Shown: positions 53,774 to 62,453 of the stretch, one piece after another
Numbering within the stretch: position 1 is the first letter of the stretch
Layout: every line of letters starts with the position of its first letter
Assembly: GCF_009720145.1 (NCBI RefSeq)
Contig: NZ_CP046252.1
Span: 1,178,001-1,242,000 of the forward strand
Length of the DNA: 64,000 nucleotides
Direction of reading: 5' to 3'
Source: Sphingobium sp. CAP-1
GTDB lineage: Bacteria; Pseudomonadota; Alphaproteobacteria; Sphingomonadales; Sphingomonadaceae
Position numbers and translations under genes: made by a program
Notes under the pieces: generated by a model
Database searches by the model: none
Told to the model about the DNA's origin: nothing
The model's input: only the letters and a program-made list of their open reading frames with translations

Positions 53774-54667
53774 TTAACAATTATGGTGCCGGGTCAGATA
53801 GTCGAGCAGCGCGTCGACCCGTGCCGGGCGCAGCCGTGACGGCGGCGTCACCAGATGCAGGCCGAAAGGCGCGGGCCGCCAGTCGGTCAATATCTCCTCG
53901 ACCTCGCCCTTCGCCAACGCCTCCCCGACGATGAAGTCGGGCAGACGGGCGATGCCGACGCCCAGCCGCAGCGCCGGCAGCATCGCCTCCCCGCTGTTCA
54001 CGGTGATGCGGCTGCGCACCTGCACCACGACATTCTGCTGCCCCGGCCCCGAAAAGCGCCATACATCGGGCGTCGTGACGTTGGAGTAGCAAAGGCAGTC
54101 ATGCGTCCCCAGGTCCGAAGGATGCTGGGGTCGCCCACGCTCATCCAGATAGACGGGCGAGGCGACGACATGCATGGTAACGTCCGCCAGCCGCCGGGCG
54201 CGCAGCGAACTGTCGGGCATATCGGCGATACGGATGGTCGCATCCAGCCCCATTTCGACAATGTCGATCTTGGCATCCGACAGGTGCAGATCGACATCCA
54301 CCAGCGGATGTTCCTTCGTGAACTGCGCGATCAGCGGCGCGACGCGCAGCAGACCGAAGGTCATGGGGGCGCCCAGCCGCACCACGCCCGACAGGTCCGC
54401 CGTCTCGTCCCGCGCGGCCTCCTCCGCCGCCTGCCCTTCGACTAATATGCGCTGGGCATGGTCGGCCAGCCGCTTGCCGCTCTCGGTCAGTGCCAGACGA
54501 CGACTGGTACGGTTGAACAGGCTGGTGTCGAGATGCTCCTCCAGCCGCGTCACCGCCTTGGACACGGTCGCCTTGGACACGCTCAGCGCCCTGGCCGCAT
54601 CGGTAAAGCTGCGATGTTCAACCACGGCGGCGAACATCGCCCAGGCCTCGAAATCAGGTAGTCGCAT
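53774..54667 (-). CDS. LysR-type transcriptional regulator
   Basis: A 297-residue LysR regulator: winged HTH SFTDAARALSVSKATVSKAV, linker, then an effector domain. It is of the CrgA/AaeR-like subgroup that controls transport or quinone/aromatic stress genes. It is divergent from the pirin gene and probably regulates pirin and wrbA. The ligand is unknown. Confidence 0.9.
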   Translation of the reverse strand: MRLPDFEAWAMFAAVVEHRSFTDAARALSVSKATVSKAVTRLEEHLDTSLFNRTSRRLALTESGKRLADHAQRILVEGQAAEEAARDETADLSGVVRLGAPMTFGLLRVAPLIAQFTKEHPLVDVDLHLSDAKIDIVEMGLDATIRIADMPDSSLRARRLADVTMHVVASPVYLDERGRPQHPSDLGTHDCLCYSNVTTPDVWRFSGPGQQNVVVQVRSRITVNSGEAMLPALRLGVGIARLPDFIVGEALAKGEVEEILTDWRPAPFGLHLVTPPSRLRPARVDALLDYLTRHHNC

Positions 54668-54772
54668 CAGGAAACAATCCGTTTCAAAGCTGCCAGTTTA
54701 TGAAACGATCCTGATCGCTAGATTGTCGGAAAGCAAGCGGAAGCCTCCGCCTCCGCAATGAAAGGCATCCTT

Positions 54773-55492
54773 ATGACCACGACCGCAGCGAGCCGCATCG
54801 AGCGCCGCCCCTTCGCGTCGCTGGGCCATGCCGACCATGGCTGGCTCAATGCGCGCCACCATTTTTCCTTCGCCGATTATCATGACGAGGAGCGGATGCA
54901 CTGGGGCGCGATCCGGGTATGGAATGATGACGAGATCGGTCCGCGCTCCGGCTTCCCGCCGCACGCCCATGCCGACATGGAAATCATCACCTATGTCCGC
55001 ACCGGCGCGATCACCCATCAGGACAGTCTGGGCAATAAGGGCCGCACCGCGGCCGGCGATGTTCAGGTGATGTCGGCCGGGACCGGCATCCGTCACGCCG
55101 AATATAATCTGGAAGATGAAACCACCACCTTGTTCCAGATCTGGGTCATCCCCCGCAGCCGCGGCGGCCAGCCCAGTTGGGGAGCGAAGCCTTTCCCGAC
55201 CGGCGACCGTTCGGGTGGGCTGACGGTTCTGGCCAGCGGCTATGACGAGGACCGGGAAGCGCTGCGCATCCGTGCCGATGCCCGCCTGCTGGGCGGCACG
55301 ATCCGGGCGGGCGAAAGCAGAACCTATGCCAGCGACGAAGGACGCCATCTCTACCTCGTCCCGGCGACGGGCCGGATCGAGATTGACGGCCAGCCCTTCG
55401 AGGCCCGCGACGGCGCGGCGATCCGTGGCGGCACCCCCATTACCATCACCGCCATCGAGGATGCCGAAATCGTCCTGGTGGACAGCATCTGA
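54773..55492 (+). CDS. Pirin family protein (YhhW-type quercetinase-like)
   Basis: A 239-residue bicupin. The metal site is in the first cupin: FPPHAHADMEIITYV, later MSAGTGIRHAEYN with the final His and Glu. Bacterial pirins can degrade quercetin or act as redox-sensing regulators. The start at 54773 has AAAGG upstream; another ATG lies five codons before. It precedes wrbA by about 107 bases in the same direction. Confidence 0.9.
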   Translation: MTTTAASRIERRPFASLGHADHGWLNARHHFSFADYHDEERMHWGAIRVWNDDEIGPRSGFPPHAHADMEIITYVRTGAITHQDSLGNKGRTAAGDVQVMSAGTGIRHAEYNLEDETTTLFQIWVIPRSRGGQPSWGAKPFPTGDRSGGLTVLASGYDEDREALRIRADARLLGGTIRAGESRTYASDEGRHLYLVPATGRIEIDGQPFEARDGAAIRGGTPITITAIEDAEIVLVDSI

Positions 55493-55598
55493 CCTCTTTC
55501 GGCCCGTCCACTCCCCTCCCCCGGACGGACCGGGGCCGCCCGCTCCCCTCATGCGGGCGGCCATCCCTTCATCTCTTTTCTCGATCAGGAGACACATC

Positions 55599-56198
55599 AT
55601 GGCTAAAGTTCTGGTTCTCTATTATTCTTCCTACGGTCATATCGAAACCATGGCGAAGGCCGTGGCCGAGGGCGCAGCGTCCACGGGCGCGCAGGTCGAC
55701 ATCCGCCGGGTGCCCGAAACCGCCCCGCTCGAAGTCGCGAAGAACGCCCATTTCAAGCTGGATCAGGACGCCCCCGTCGCGACCGTCGCCGAACTGGCGG
55801 ACTATGACGCGATCATCGTCGGCACCGGCACCCGCTTTGGCCGCATGTCCAGCCAGATGGCGGCGTTCCTGGATCAGGCCGGCGGCCTGTGGGCGCGCGG
55901 CGCGTTGAACGGCAAGGTCGGCGGCGCCTTCACCTCCACCGCGTCGCAGCATGGCGGACAGGAAACCACCCTCTTCTCGATCATTACCAATCTGCTGCAT
56001 TTCGGCATGACGATCGTTGGCCTCGACTATGGCTTTGCCGGCCAGATGGGCGTCGACAAGGTGCGCGGCGGATCGCCTTATGGCGCGACCACGCTGGCCG
56101 ATGGCGACGGCAGCCGCCAGCCCAGCGAGGAAGAACTGGACGGCGCGCGCTATCAGGGCCGCCGTATCGCCGAGACGGCAAATAAATTGCACGGTTGA
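55599..56198 (+). CDS. wrbA: NAD(P)H:quinone oxidoreductase WrbA
   Basis: A 199-residue flavodoxin-like FMN enzyme. FMN loop: VLVLYYSSYGHIETMA; IVGTGTRFGRMSSQMAAFLD and GGQETTLFSIITNLLHFGM are typical of WrbA, as is the length. It reduces quinones by two electrons, avoiding semiquinone radicals. The context with pirin and a LysR regulator suggests quinone or oxidative stress. AGGAG precedes the start by ten bases. Confidence 0.95.
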   Translation: MAKVLVLYYSSYGHIETMAKAVAEGAASTGAQVDIRRVPETAPLEVAKNAHFKLDQDAPVATVAELADYDAIIVGTGTRFGRMSSQMAAFLDQAGGLWARGALNGKVGGAFTSTASQHGGQETTLFSIITNLLHFGMTIVGLDYGFAGQMGVDKVRGGSPYGATTLADGDGSRQPSEEELDGARYQGRRIAETANKLHG

Positions 56199-56271
56199 TC
56201 GGCGGCGGCGCCGTCTCAAGTCTGCTGTGTGGCCGGAGTCTTTGGTCGCATGAAGGCTTGATACATACAGC

Positions 56272-56306
56272 AGAGGCTGGCGCATCGGGACTATGCGCCA
56301 GCCTCT
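56272..56306. terminator. Strong hairpin after wrbA
   Basis: A perfect 14-bp stem, AGAGGCTGGCGCAT at 56272-56285 with ATGCGCCAGCCTCT at 56293-56306, around loop CGGGACT. It lies between wrbA and a small minus-strand gene and can terminate both. Confidence 0.75.
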
Positions 56307-56345
56307 ATATGTTTCAGTCCATGTAAACAGGCGCGATTTGCGCCT

Positions 56346-56552
56346 TTATCCCGAAGTCTTGGGCGTGACCCAGACCTCGACCGGGGTGATGAACTTGCCC
56401 GGCGCGGGCTTGCCGACGACCACGCGGTCGGCCGTGACCAACTCGCCATTTTCAAGGTTCAGCGAAACCCAGGGCTTGGGCATCCGTTCGAACGTCATTT
56501 TCTGGATGGGCTGGCCGGTGGCCGTGTTCATGATGGTTGCGATAACTGCCAT
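56346..56552 (-). CDS. Small conserved-looking hypothetical protein, 68 residues
   Basis: Not recognised. The sequence (KMTFERMPKPWVSLNLENGE and VVVGKPAPGKFITPVEVWV) looks like a compact all-beta protein. No clear ribosome site is present. Codon pattern favours this strand over the overlapping plus-strand frame, which reads as non-protein-like. It lies between wrbA and the ECF41 module. Confidence 0.5.
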   Translation of the reverse strand: MAVIATIMNTATGQPIQKMTFERMPKPWVSLNLENGELVTADRVVVGKPAPGKFITPVEVWVTPKTSG

Positions 56553-56640
56553 AGGGCGCGCCCGGTAGCGTCTGGCGACACCGCCTGTCCAGTGCGGCGG
56601 ACGGCAAAAAAGGCGCGACCCGAAAAAAGATCACCGCCCA

Positions 56641-56667
56641 TGTCACATCGGCCAGTCCCGTCTCGTC
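56641..56667 (+). promoter_or_regulatory. ECF41-type promoter
   Basis: TGTCACA at 56641-56647 and CGTC at 56664-56667 are separated by exactly 16 bases, the signature described for ECF41 sigma factors. It lies 33 bases before the start of the decarboxylase gene, which is coupled to the sigma gene. This points to autoregulation of the operon. Confidence 0.78.
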
Positions 56668-56699
56668 ATGACTGCAAGACCAACCCAAGGAGCTGCATC

Positions 56700-57155
56700 A
56701 TGACCGACAAGATCAATCCCTATGCCGCCGCGCCCCAGTTGATGAAAAGCTGGACCGCCCTCTCCACCGCGATCGGCGACAGTCTGGAGCCGAGCCTGAT
56801 CGAACTGGTCAAGATCCGCTCGTCGCAGATCAACGGCTGCGCCAATTGCATCAACATGCACACATATGAAGCGCGGCAAAAGGGCGAGAGCGAACAGCGC
56901 ATCTATTTGCTGTCCGCCTGGCGCGATGCGCCCGGCTATACCGACCGCGAACGCGCGGCGCTGGCCTGGACCGAGGCGCTGACGCAGATCGCCCAGGGCC
57001 ACACGCATGAAGCCGCGAAGGAAGCGCTCAACTGGGAATTTACCGAGGAGGAGCAGGTCAAGCTGACGCTGATGATCAACATCATCAATGGCTGGAACCG
57101 GATCGCGGTCGGCTTCAACCTCTGGTATGACATGCCGATGAAGGCGGCGGCCTGA
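56700..57155 (+). CDS. Carboxymuconolactone decarboxylase/AhpD-like protein
   Basis: A 151-residue AhpD-like protein. Cys47-x2-Cys50 and His54 (GCANCINMHTYEA) form the redox and proton relay of peroxidase-type members. Such genes are the hallmark partner of ECF41 sigma factors, and here the stop overlaps the sigma start by one base. It probably detoxifies peroxide or another oxidant, but the true substrate in ECF41 systems is not known. AGGAG lies eight bases before the ATG. Confidence 0.92.
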   Translation: MTDKINPYAAAPQLMKSWTALSTAIGDSLEPSLIELVKIRSSQINGCANCINMHTYEARQKGESEQRIYLLSAWRDAPGYTDRERAALAWTEALTQIAQGHTHEAAKEALNWEFTEEEQVKLTLMINIINGWNRIAVGFNLWYDMPMKAAA

Positions 57156-58015
57156 TGATGCGGGGGACGCAGGAGGACGCGACGACGCGCTTCGATCCGC
57201 TGCGTCCCCGGCTGATCCGGGTCGCCTACCGGATGCTGGGATCGGTCGCCGACGCCGAAGATATGGTGCAGGAGGCGTTCATCCGCTGGATGGGCGTCGA
57301 TCGCGCCGAGATTCGCGAACCCGAAGCCTTTCTCCGCCGCACCGTGACGCGGCTCTGTCTCGACCAGCTCAAATCGGCGCGGGTCCAGCGCGAAACCTAT
57401 GTCGGTCCCTGGCTACCCGAACCGCTGATCGAGGAGGAAGAGGAGCCGGACGATGTCACCCTGCCGCTGATGCTGGCGCTGGAGCGGCTGTCGCCGCTGG
57501 AGCGTGCCGCCTTCCTGCTGCACGATGTGTTCGGACTGGGCTTTGACGAAGTCGCCGCCAGCGTCGGCCGCGACGCCGCCGCCTGCCGCCAGCTTGCCGC
57601 CCGCGCCCGCACCCATGTCCGCGACGGGCGGCCCCGCTACCGGGTGGACAAGGCACGGGGTATGGAGATCGCCTCCGCCTTCTTCGCCGCGTCGCGCAGT
57701 GGCGACATGCGCACGCTGGGCGCGATGCTGGCGGCCGATGTCAGCTTCCACAGCGACGGCGGCGGCAAGCGCCCGGCGGCGATCCGCCCGGCGATCGGCT
57801 TTGGTCAGGTGATGCAGGTGCATAAGGCGCTGGCCGTGCTGTTCGGCAAATATGGATCGACCCTGCTGCGCACCTGCCTCATCAACGGCCTGCCCGGCTT
57901 CGTCACGCGCGAGGCCGATGGCGAGGTGCAGACGACCGCACTCGCGATCGAGGATGGCAGGGTCAGGGCGATCTACATCATGCGCAACCCCGACAAGCTG
58001 CGCCATCTGCACTGA
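57155..58015 (+). CDS. ECF41-group RNA polymerase sigma factor
   Basis: A 286-residue sigma factor with a C-terminal SnoaL-like extension instead of a separate anti-sigma factor. Region 2: LIRVAYRMLGSVADAEDMVQ; region 4: LSPLERAAFLLHDVFGLGFDE. The ECF41 signatures are all here: WLPEP at 86-90, DGGGK at 201-205 and NPDKL at 278-282. The fused domain both inhibits and activates the sigma factor. The gene is translationally coupled to its partner oxidoreductase. Confidence 0.95.
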   Translation: MMRGTQEDATTRFDPLRPRLIRVAYRMLGSVADAEDMVQEAFIRWMGVDRAEIREPEAFLRRTVTRLCLDQLKSARVQRETYVGPWLPEPLIEEEEEPDDVTLPLMLALERLSPLERAAFLLHDVFGLGFDEVAASVGRDAAACRQLAARARTHVRDGRPRYRVDKARGMEIASAFFAASRSGDMRTLGAMLAADVSFHSDGGGKRPAAIRPAIGFGQVMQVHKALAVLFGKYGSTLLRTCLINGLPGFVTREADGEVQTTALAIEDGRVRAIYIMRNPDKLRHLH

Positions 58016-58018
58016 AAA

Positions 58019-58969
58019 TCAGAGGAAGATACGCCGTAAGGGCGTGGCGCGGATCAGATGATAGGCAAGGAAAGGCAGGACCAGCGCCAGCCCCAGCAGC
58101 GCCAACTTGCCCAGATAGGGCGAGAGATAGTGGATGATGGCGACGTGCAGATACATCACCACCAGCGACGCCCGCCCCAGTGCCGCCAACGGCCCGGCAA
58201 AAGGCGCGATCCGCGCCGACAGGCGAAAGATCAGCAGCGACGCCGCCACGGCCGCACCGATCGACAGCAGTGGAACGCCATAATCGGCAACCTTCATGTT
58301 AAGCGTCGGCAACAGCCCCGAAAGGCCGGCGCCCGCCAGCAGGCCAAGCGGCAGGATCAGGCCATTATGCCAGCGCATCCGGGGCCAGACCGCCCCGACC
58401 CATAGCAGCACGAACGCCATCGGCACGCTCAGCAGCCCCAGCGGCGACGCCTGCGTCCACCAGCCCGGCGCATAGGCCAGCAGCAGCATCGGCAACAGCA
58501 TCGCCGCCCAGCGCCGGTCGAGCGGATCGGGCCAGCGATGCAGCGCGATATTGAACAATATGCGTGCCATCATCAGGCAGGGCACGAACCAGAAGATGGT
58601 GAACGGCCCGCGCAGCCAGAAGCCGCCCAGCACGATCGGCACCAGATCCTCCGGCCATGTATGGAAGATCGGCAAATGGCCCTTCAGCCGCTCGATAATC
58701 TGGTCCGCGACGATCAGCAGGGCGAGGAAGGCGGCATAGGGCCGCATCTGGCTGAGCAACTGGCGGCGGGTAAAAGCACCGACCGCATGGGGCCGCGACA
58801 GCATCCCGGACAGCAGGAAGAAGAGCGGCATGTGAAAGGCATACATGGCGTCGCGCAGCGGCCCGCGCGTCCACACATGGCCGATCACCACAGCCAATAT
58901 GCCGATGCCGCGCGCCACATCGACCCAGTCGAGCCGATAATGCGCCTGGCCATGCCCCCTATTCTCCAT
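58019..58969 (-). CDS. Acyltransferase 3 family membrane protein
   Basis: A 316-residue protein with about ten membrane segments. It begins RLDWVDVARGIGILAVVIGH and continues with MPLFFLLSGML, the usual acyltransferase-3 start. Such proteins O-acetylate surface polysaccharides or lipids. The ATG at 58969 is used; a GTG three codons upstream is possible. It converges with the ECF41 gene, three bases apart. Confidence 0.88.
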   Translation of the reverse strand: MENRGHGQAHYRLDWVDVARGIGILAVVIGHVWTRGPLRDAMYAFHMPLFFLLSGMLSRPHAVGAFTRRQLLSQMRPYAAFLALLIVADQIIERLKGHLPIFHTWPEDLVPIVLGGFWLRGPFTIFWFVPCLMMARILFNIALHRWPDPLDRRWAAMLLPMLLLAYAPGWWTQASPLGLLSVPMAFVLLWVGAVWPRMRWHNGLILPLGLLAGAGLSGLLPTLNMKVADYGVPLLSIGAAVAASLLIFRLSARIAPFAGPLAALGRASLVVMYLHVAIIHYLSPYLGKLALLGLALVLPFLAYHLIRATPLRRIFL

Positions 58970-59033
58970 CGCTTCCACGCCCTATAGGAAGCGCCACGCG
59001 CGTCAATATTCCTTCCCCGATCGGATTATCTGC

Positions 59034-59723
59034 TTGGCCCTTCTTACCGACCATGTCCTGTTTATCGATGGCGAGGCACTGATCCTCGACAAGCCCGCCG
59101 GCCTGCCGGTGGATGCGCCGCGCGACGGGTCGATCGCACTGGAAAATCATCTCGCCTCGCTGACCTTCGGTTTCCAGCGCTGGCCGCTGCCGGTGCATCG
59201 GCTGGACCGGGACACCAGCGGTTGCCTGCTGCTGGCCCGCAATCCCAAGGCGCACAAACGCTTCGCCGCCGCATTCGAGGCCGGCACCGTCACCAAACGC
59301 TATGTCGCGGTGCTGGAAGGCGTGCCGGCGGACGAAAGCGGCACGATCGAACTATCACTCAAGAAAGTCAGCACCGCCGCGCAGGGATGGCGCATGATCG
59401 CGGCCAAGGCGGGCAAGCCCGCCGTCACCCACTGGCGCAAGCTGGCGGAGAAAAATGGCCGGGCGCTGATCGCCTTCACCCCCGAAACCGGACGCACCCA
59501 TCAGATCCGCGTCCATGCCCAGCACGGGCTGGGCTTCGGCATCGTCGGCGATCCGGTCTATGGCGACGGCAATGGCGACCAAAAAACCGCGATGCTGCTG
59601 CACAGCCGCTTCCTGAGCGTGCCGCGTGGCGACAAGCCCGCCGCAGAGGCGACCGCGCCCCTGCCCGCCACCTTCATCGCCGCCGGTTTCGGGCCGGAGA
59701 TACTGGACGATGCCGGACTTTGA
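59034..59723 (+). CDS. RluA-family RNA pseudouridine synthase
   Basis: A 229-residue pseudouridine synthase. The catalytic motif HRLDRDTSGCLLLARN includes the nucleophilic Asp, and GRTHQIRVHA is the second family motif. It has no S4 domain. The TTG at 59034 appears to be the start, since no ATG fits. It modifies rRNA or tRNA; the site is unknown. Its last 14 bases overlap arfB. Confidence 0.9.
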   Translation: MALLTDHVLFIDGEALILDKPAGLPVDAPRDGSIALENHLASLTFGFQRWPLPVHRLDRDTSGCLLLARNPKAHKRFAAAFEAGTVTKRYVAVLEGVPADESGTIELSLKKVSTAAQGWRMIAAKAGKPAVTHWRKLAEKNGRALIAFTPETGRTHQIRVHAQHGLGFGIVGDPVYGDGNGDQKTAMLLHSRFLSVPRGDKPAAEATAPLPATFIAAGFGPEILDDAGL

Positions 59724-60114
59724 GATTCCCGATGACGCGCTGGAGGAGCGCTTCATCACCGGGGGCGGTCCGGGCGGGCAGAATGTGAACAAGGTCGCGA
59801 CTGCGGTGCAACTGCGCGTCAACCTGTTCAAGCTCGGCCTGCCCGTCCATGCCTATCGCAAGATCAAGGAACTGGCCGGATCGCGCCTGACCTCCGCCAA
59901 TGAGATACTGATCCAGGCCAATCGCTTCCGCACGCAGGACGCGAACCGGCAGGACGCGCGCGATCGGCTGATGGAGATGATCCACAAGGCGCATGAACGC
60001 GACGCCCGCCGGATCGCCACCAAACCCGGCAAGGCAGCCAAGGCCCGCCGGGTCGACACCAAGAAGGCGCGCAGTTCGGTGAAACAGGGACGCGGCAAGG
60101 TGCGGCTGGACTGA
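59710..60114 (+). CDS. arfB: Alternative ribosome-rescue factor ArfB
   Basis: A 134-residue protein. The GGQ motif is at residues 22-24 (TGGGPGGQNVNK), and the basic C-terminal tail (KPGKAAKARRVDTKKARSS) inserts in the mRNA channel of stalled ribosomes. It hydrolyses peptidyl-tRNA on ribosomes lacking a stop codon. Its start lies inside the preceding gene. Length is normal. Confidence 0.93.
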   Translation: MPDFEIPDDALEERFITGGGPGGQNVNKVATAVQLRVNLFKLGLPVHAYRKIKELAGSRLTSANEILIQANRFRTQDANRQDARDRLMEMIHKAHERDARRIATKPGKAAKARRVDTKKARSSVKQGRGKVRLD

Positions 60115-60140
60115 CCGGACGGGAAAGCCGGACGGGAAAG
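60115..60140. repeat. Two tandem 13-bp units
   Basis: CCGGACGGGAAAG occurs twice without a gap (60115-60127 and 60128-60140) directly after the arfB stop. It may be a small duplication. No function is evident. Confidence 0.6.
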
Positions 60141-60245
60141 ATGGTAAAGTCTTTCTTAGCATATCCCCGCTAGACCCGCTGGATCGGACGGCCCAGCCGG
60201 GGAGGCGACAGATGCGATATCGTCAAAGCAGGATCGGCACGGCCC

Positions 60246-61763
60246 ATGGCTGACGCCGCTGCCCTGCCCCTGCCGCGCGCGCCAGCGCTGCCCCGCGCGA
60301 CGCCCGATCTGATTGCGCCGCTCTGCTGGGCCGCGTTGGTCGTGGGGCTGGCCTGCCGGCTGTTTTCCGGCATGAACGCGCCACTCTGGTTCGACGAAAC
60401 CTTCTCCGCCGTCATCGCCACACAGGACAATATCCCCCACCTCATTCGCTGGATGCTTCAGGAATTGAGCGGGCCGACCTATTATTCGATGCTGTTCGCC
60501 TGGGAACGGATCGCCGGCGACAGCAATGTCGCGCTCCGCCTGCCCAGCCTGATCCTGTCCATCGCGACGCCATTGCTGATCCTGTGGCGCGGACATCCCG
60601 ACCGGCAGGTGCGGATGATCTGGGCGGCGGCGACCGCGCTGTCCGTCATCGGTTTCGATTCCGCCACGCAGGCGCGTCCCTATGCCCTGCTGTTTCTGCT
60701 GGCGACCGCGCAGGCCATCGCCTTCCTGCGCCTGATCGATCGGCCGGACCTGCGCCGGGCGTTCCTGTGGACCGGCATTTCCGCCCTGATGGTGCTGACC
60801 CATTATCATGCCGCCGTCATCTGTGGGCTGGAGGGGATCGCCTATCTGGCGCTGCGCCCGAAACAGGCGATCCGCACCTGGCCGGCACTGCTGCCGCTGA
60901 TCCCCATGACGGCATGGATGGCCTTTCACCTCCCCTTCATCCTCAGCTTCACCAACAAGGACACGGTCTGGTATGGCACGCTGGGGCTGGACGCGCTCTG
61001 GCTGATCCCGTCGCTACTGACCGGCCTTGCCTGGCCCGGCGTAATCCTCCTGACCGCGATGCTCGTCAGCTTCGGCCATGATCTGGTCGCCGCCCGGCGG
61101 GGCAAGGCGGCATGGCCCTATAGTGCCGGCCAGACGGCGCTGGTCGCCTGCGGCATGGCTGCGGTGGCGCTGGTCATGGGGATCGGCTTCATCATTCCGT
61201 CCTTCACTGCCCGCTATATCCTGCCCTATGTTCCGGCTTTGCTGGCCGGTGTCGCCTTCTGGATCAGACGCATGGGCAAGGCCGCGCCGCTGGTGGCGGC
61301 ACCGATGCTGTGCCTGATGATCGGATCGGCCGCGGCCCAGTTGGCAGGCTATCTCCGCAATCCGCAGGACGATTTCCGCTACGCCTTCAATTTCGAGCAA
61401 CCATCCCAATGGATCGCGGCGCGCGGCGCCGACCGACTGGTCCTGCTGTGGGACAACCCCACCGCCGGGCTGAACGACCCTGACGGCCATCTTGCGGCGG
61501 TCGGCGGCTATTTCCTGCGCCGCGACGGGCATGACATCGGCGTCACCGCGCTGCCCTGGCCGCGTCGGGGCGACCCCAATCGCCTGCTGCTGGATCTGGC
61601 CGGAAACAGACCGCACGGCGCGATCCTGTGGGCCTATGACGCCAGCGTTCCCGGCACGCGCGGCCGGGTGCATCCCTGGGCAATCCCGCACATCGATCCC
61701 CGCTGGCAATGTCGCGACTTCGGCCGCGCGCCGATCACCATGCTGGCCTGCATCCTGCCCTGA
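60246..61763 (+). CDS. GT39-like membrane glycosyltransferase
   Basis: A 505-residue protein with about ten to twelve membrane segments and an N-terminal acidic motif (LWFDETFSAVIA), as in ArnT/PMT-type lipid-dependent glycosyltransferases. DSATQARPYALLFLL is a second family feature. It probably moves a sugar from a polyprenyl-phosphate carrier to a lipid or protein acceptor in the periplasm. Acceptor and sugar are unknown. Confidence 0.83.
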   Translation: MADAAALPLPRAPALPRATPDLIAPLCWAALVVGLACRLFSGMNAPLWFDETFSAVIATQDNIPHLIRWMLQELSGPTYYSMLFAWERIAGDSNVALRLPSLILSIATPLLILWRGHPDRQVRMIWAAATALSVIGFDSATQARPYALLFLLATAQAIAFLRLIDRPDLRRAFLWTGISALMVLTHYHAAVICGLEGIAYLALRPKQAIRTWPALLPLIPMTAWMAFHLPFILSFTNKDTVWYGTLGLDALWLIPSLLTGLAWPGVILLTAMLVSFGHDLVAARRGKAAWPYSAGQTALVACGMAAVALVMGIGFIIPSFTARYILPYVPALLAGVAFWIRRMGKAAPLVAAPMLCLMIGSAAAQLAGYLRNPQDDFRYAFNFEQPSQWIAARGADRLVLLWDNPTAGLNDPDGHLAAVGGYFLRRDGHDIGVTALPWPRRGDPNRLLLDLAGNRPHGAILWAYDASVPGTRGRVHPWAIPHIDPRWQCRDFGRAPITMLACILP

Positions 61764-61804
61764 CCCTCTGGCAAGGGTCCGTGGCTGCGCCTATATGGGG
61801 CGCC

Positions 61805-62290
61805 ATGTATGATTTTGCCCCCGCCGATGCCGCCGACAAGGCGACACTCTATGCCGACTTGCTGTCCGCCGCCGACGCGCTGACCGCCAGCGAGCCGGAC
61901 CCGATCGCCAACATGGCCAATATCTCGGCGCTGATCTGGCAATTCCTGCCCGATCTCAACTGGGCCGGCTTCTATCGCATGGTGGAGGACGAACTGGTGC
62001 TGGGGCCGTTTCAGGGCAAGCCCGCCTGCATCCGCATCCCGGTGGGGCGGGGCGTGTGCGGCGCCGCCGCGGCAACGCGTGAAACCCAGCGTGTCGAGGA
62101 TGTTCATGCCTTCCCCGGCCATATCGCCTGCGACGCCGCCAGTGCATCGGAAATCGTCGTACCCCTGCTACAGGACGGCCGCCTGATCGGCGTGCTGGAC
62201 CTCGACAGCCCGATAGTCGCCCGGTTCGACTCGACCGATGCACAGGGTCTGGAAGCGCTGGCCGCGCGGATCGTTGCGCGGATCGCCTGA
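61805..62290 (+). CDS. msrC: Free methionine-(R)-sulfoxide reductase (GAF domain)
   Basis: A 161-residue GAF protein. Cys75, Cys85 and Cys109 have exactly the spacing (10 and 24) of the catalytic cysteines of E. coli fRMsr. NWAGFYRMVEDELVLGPFQG and VVPLLQDGRLIGVLDLDSP are family blocks. It repairs free methionine sulfoxide. The ATG at 61805 is used. It stands alone. Confidence 0.93.
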   Translation: MYDFAPADAADKATLYADLLSAADALTASEPDPIANMANISALIWQFLPDLNWAGFYRMVEDELVLGPFQGKPACIRIPVGRGVCGAAAATRETQRVEDVHAFPGHIACDAASASEIVVPLLQDGRLIGVLDLDSPIVARFDSTDAQGLEALAARIVARIA

Positions 62291-62453
62291 TATCTTAACC
62301 ATGATCGCCGGATAGCGCCCGCCTTTCCGACCCGTTTCGGGACAGGAATTTGCGGGCGCATCATGGATAGCCGCGGATCACCATGCTAAACGGAGCGTTA
62401 GCATTTGGTCCGCGCGCCCGTTTCTGCGCTCGCGACAACAGGGAGCGTTAACC

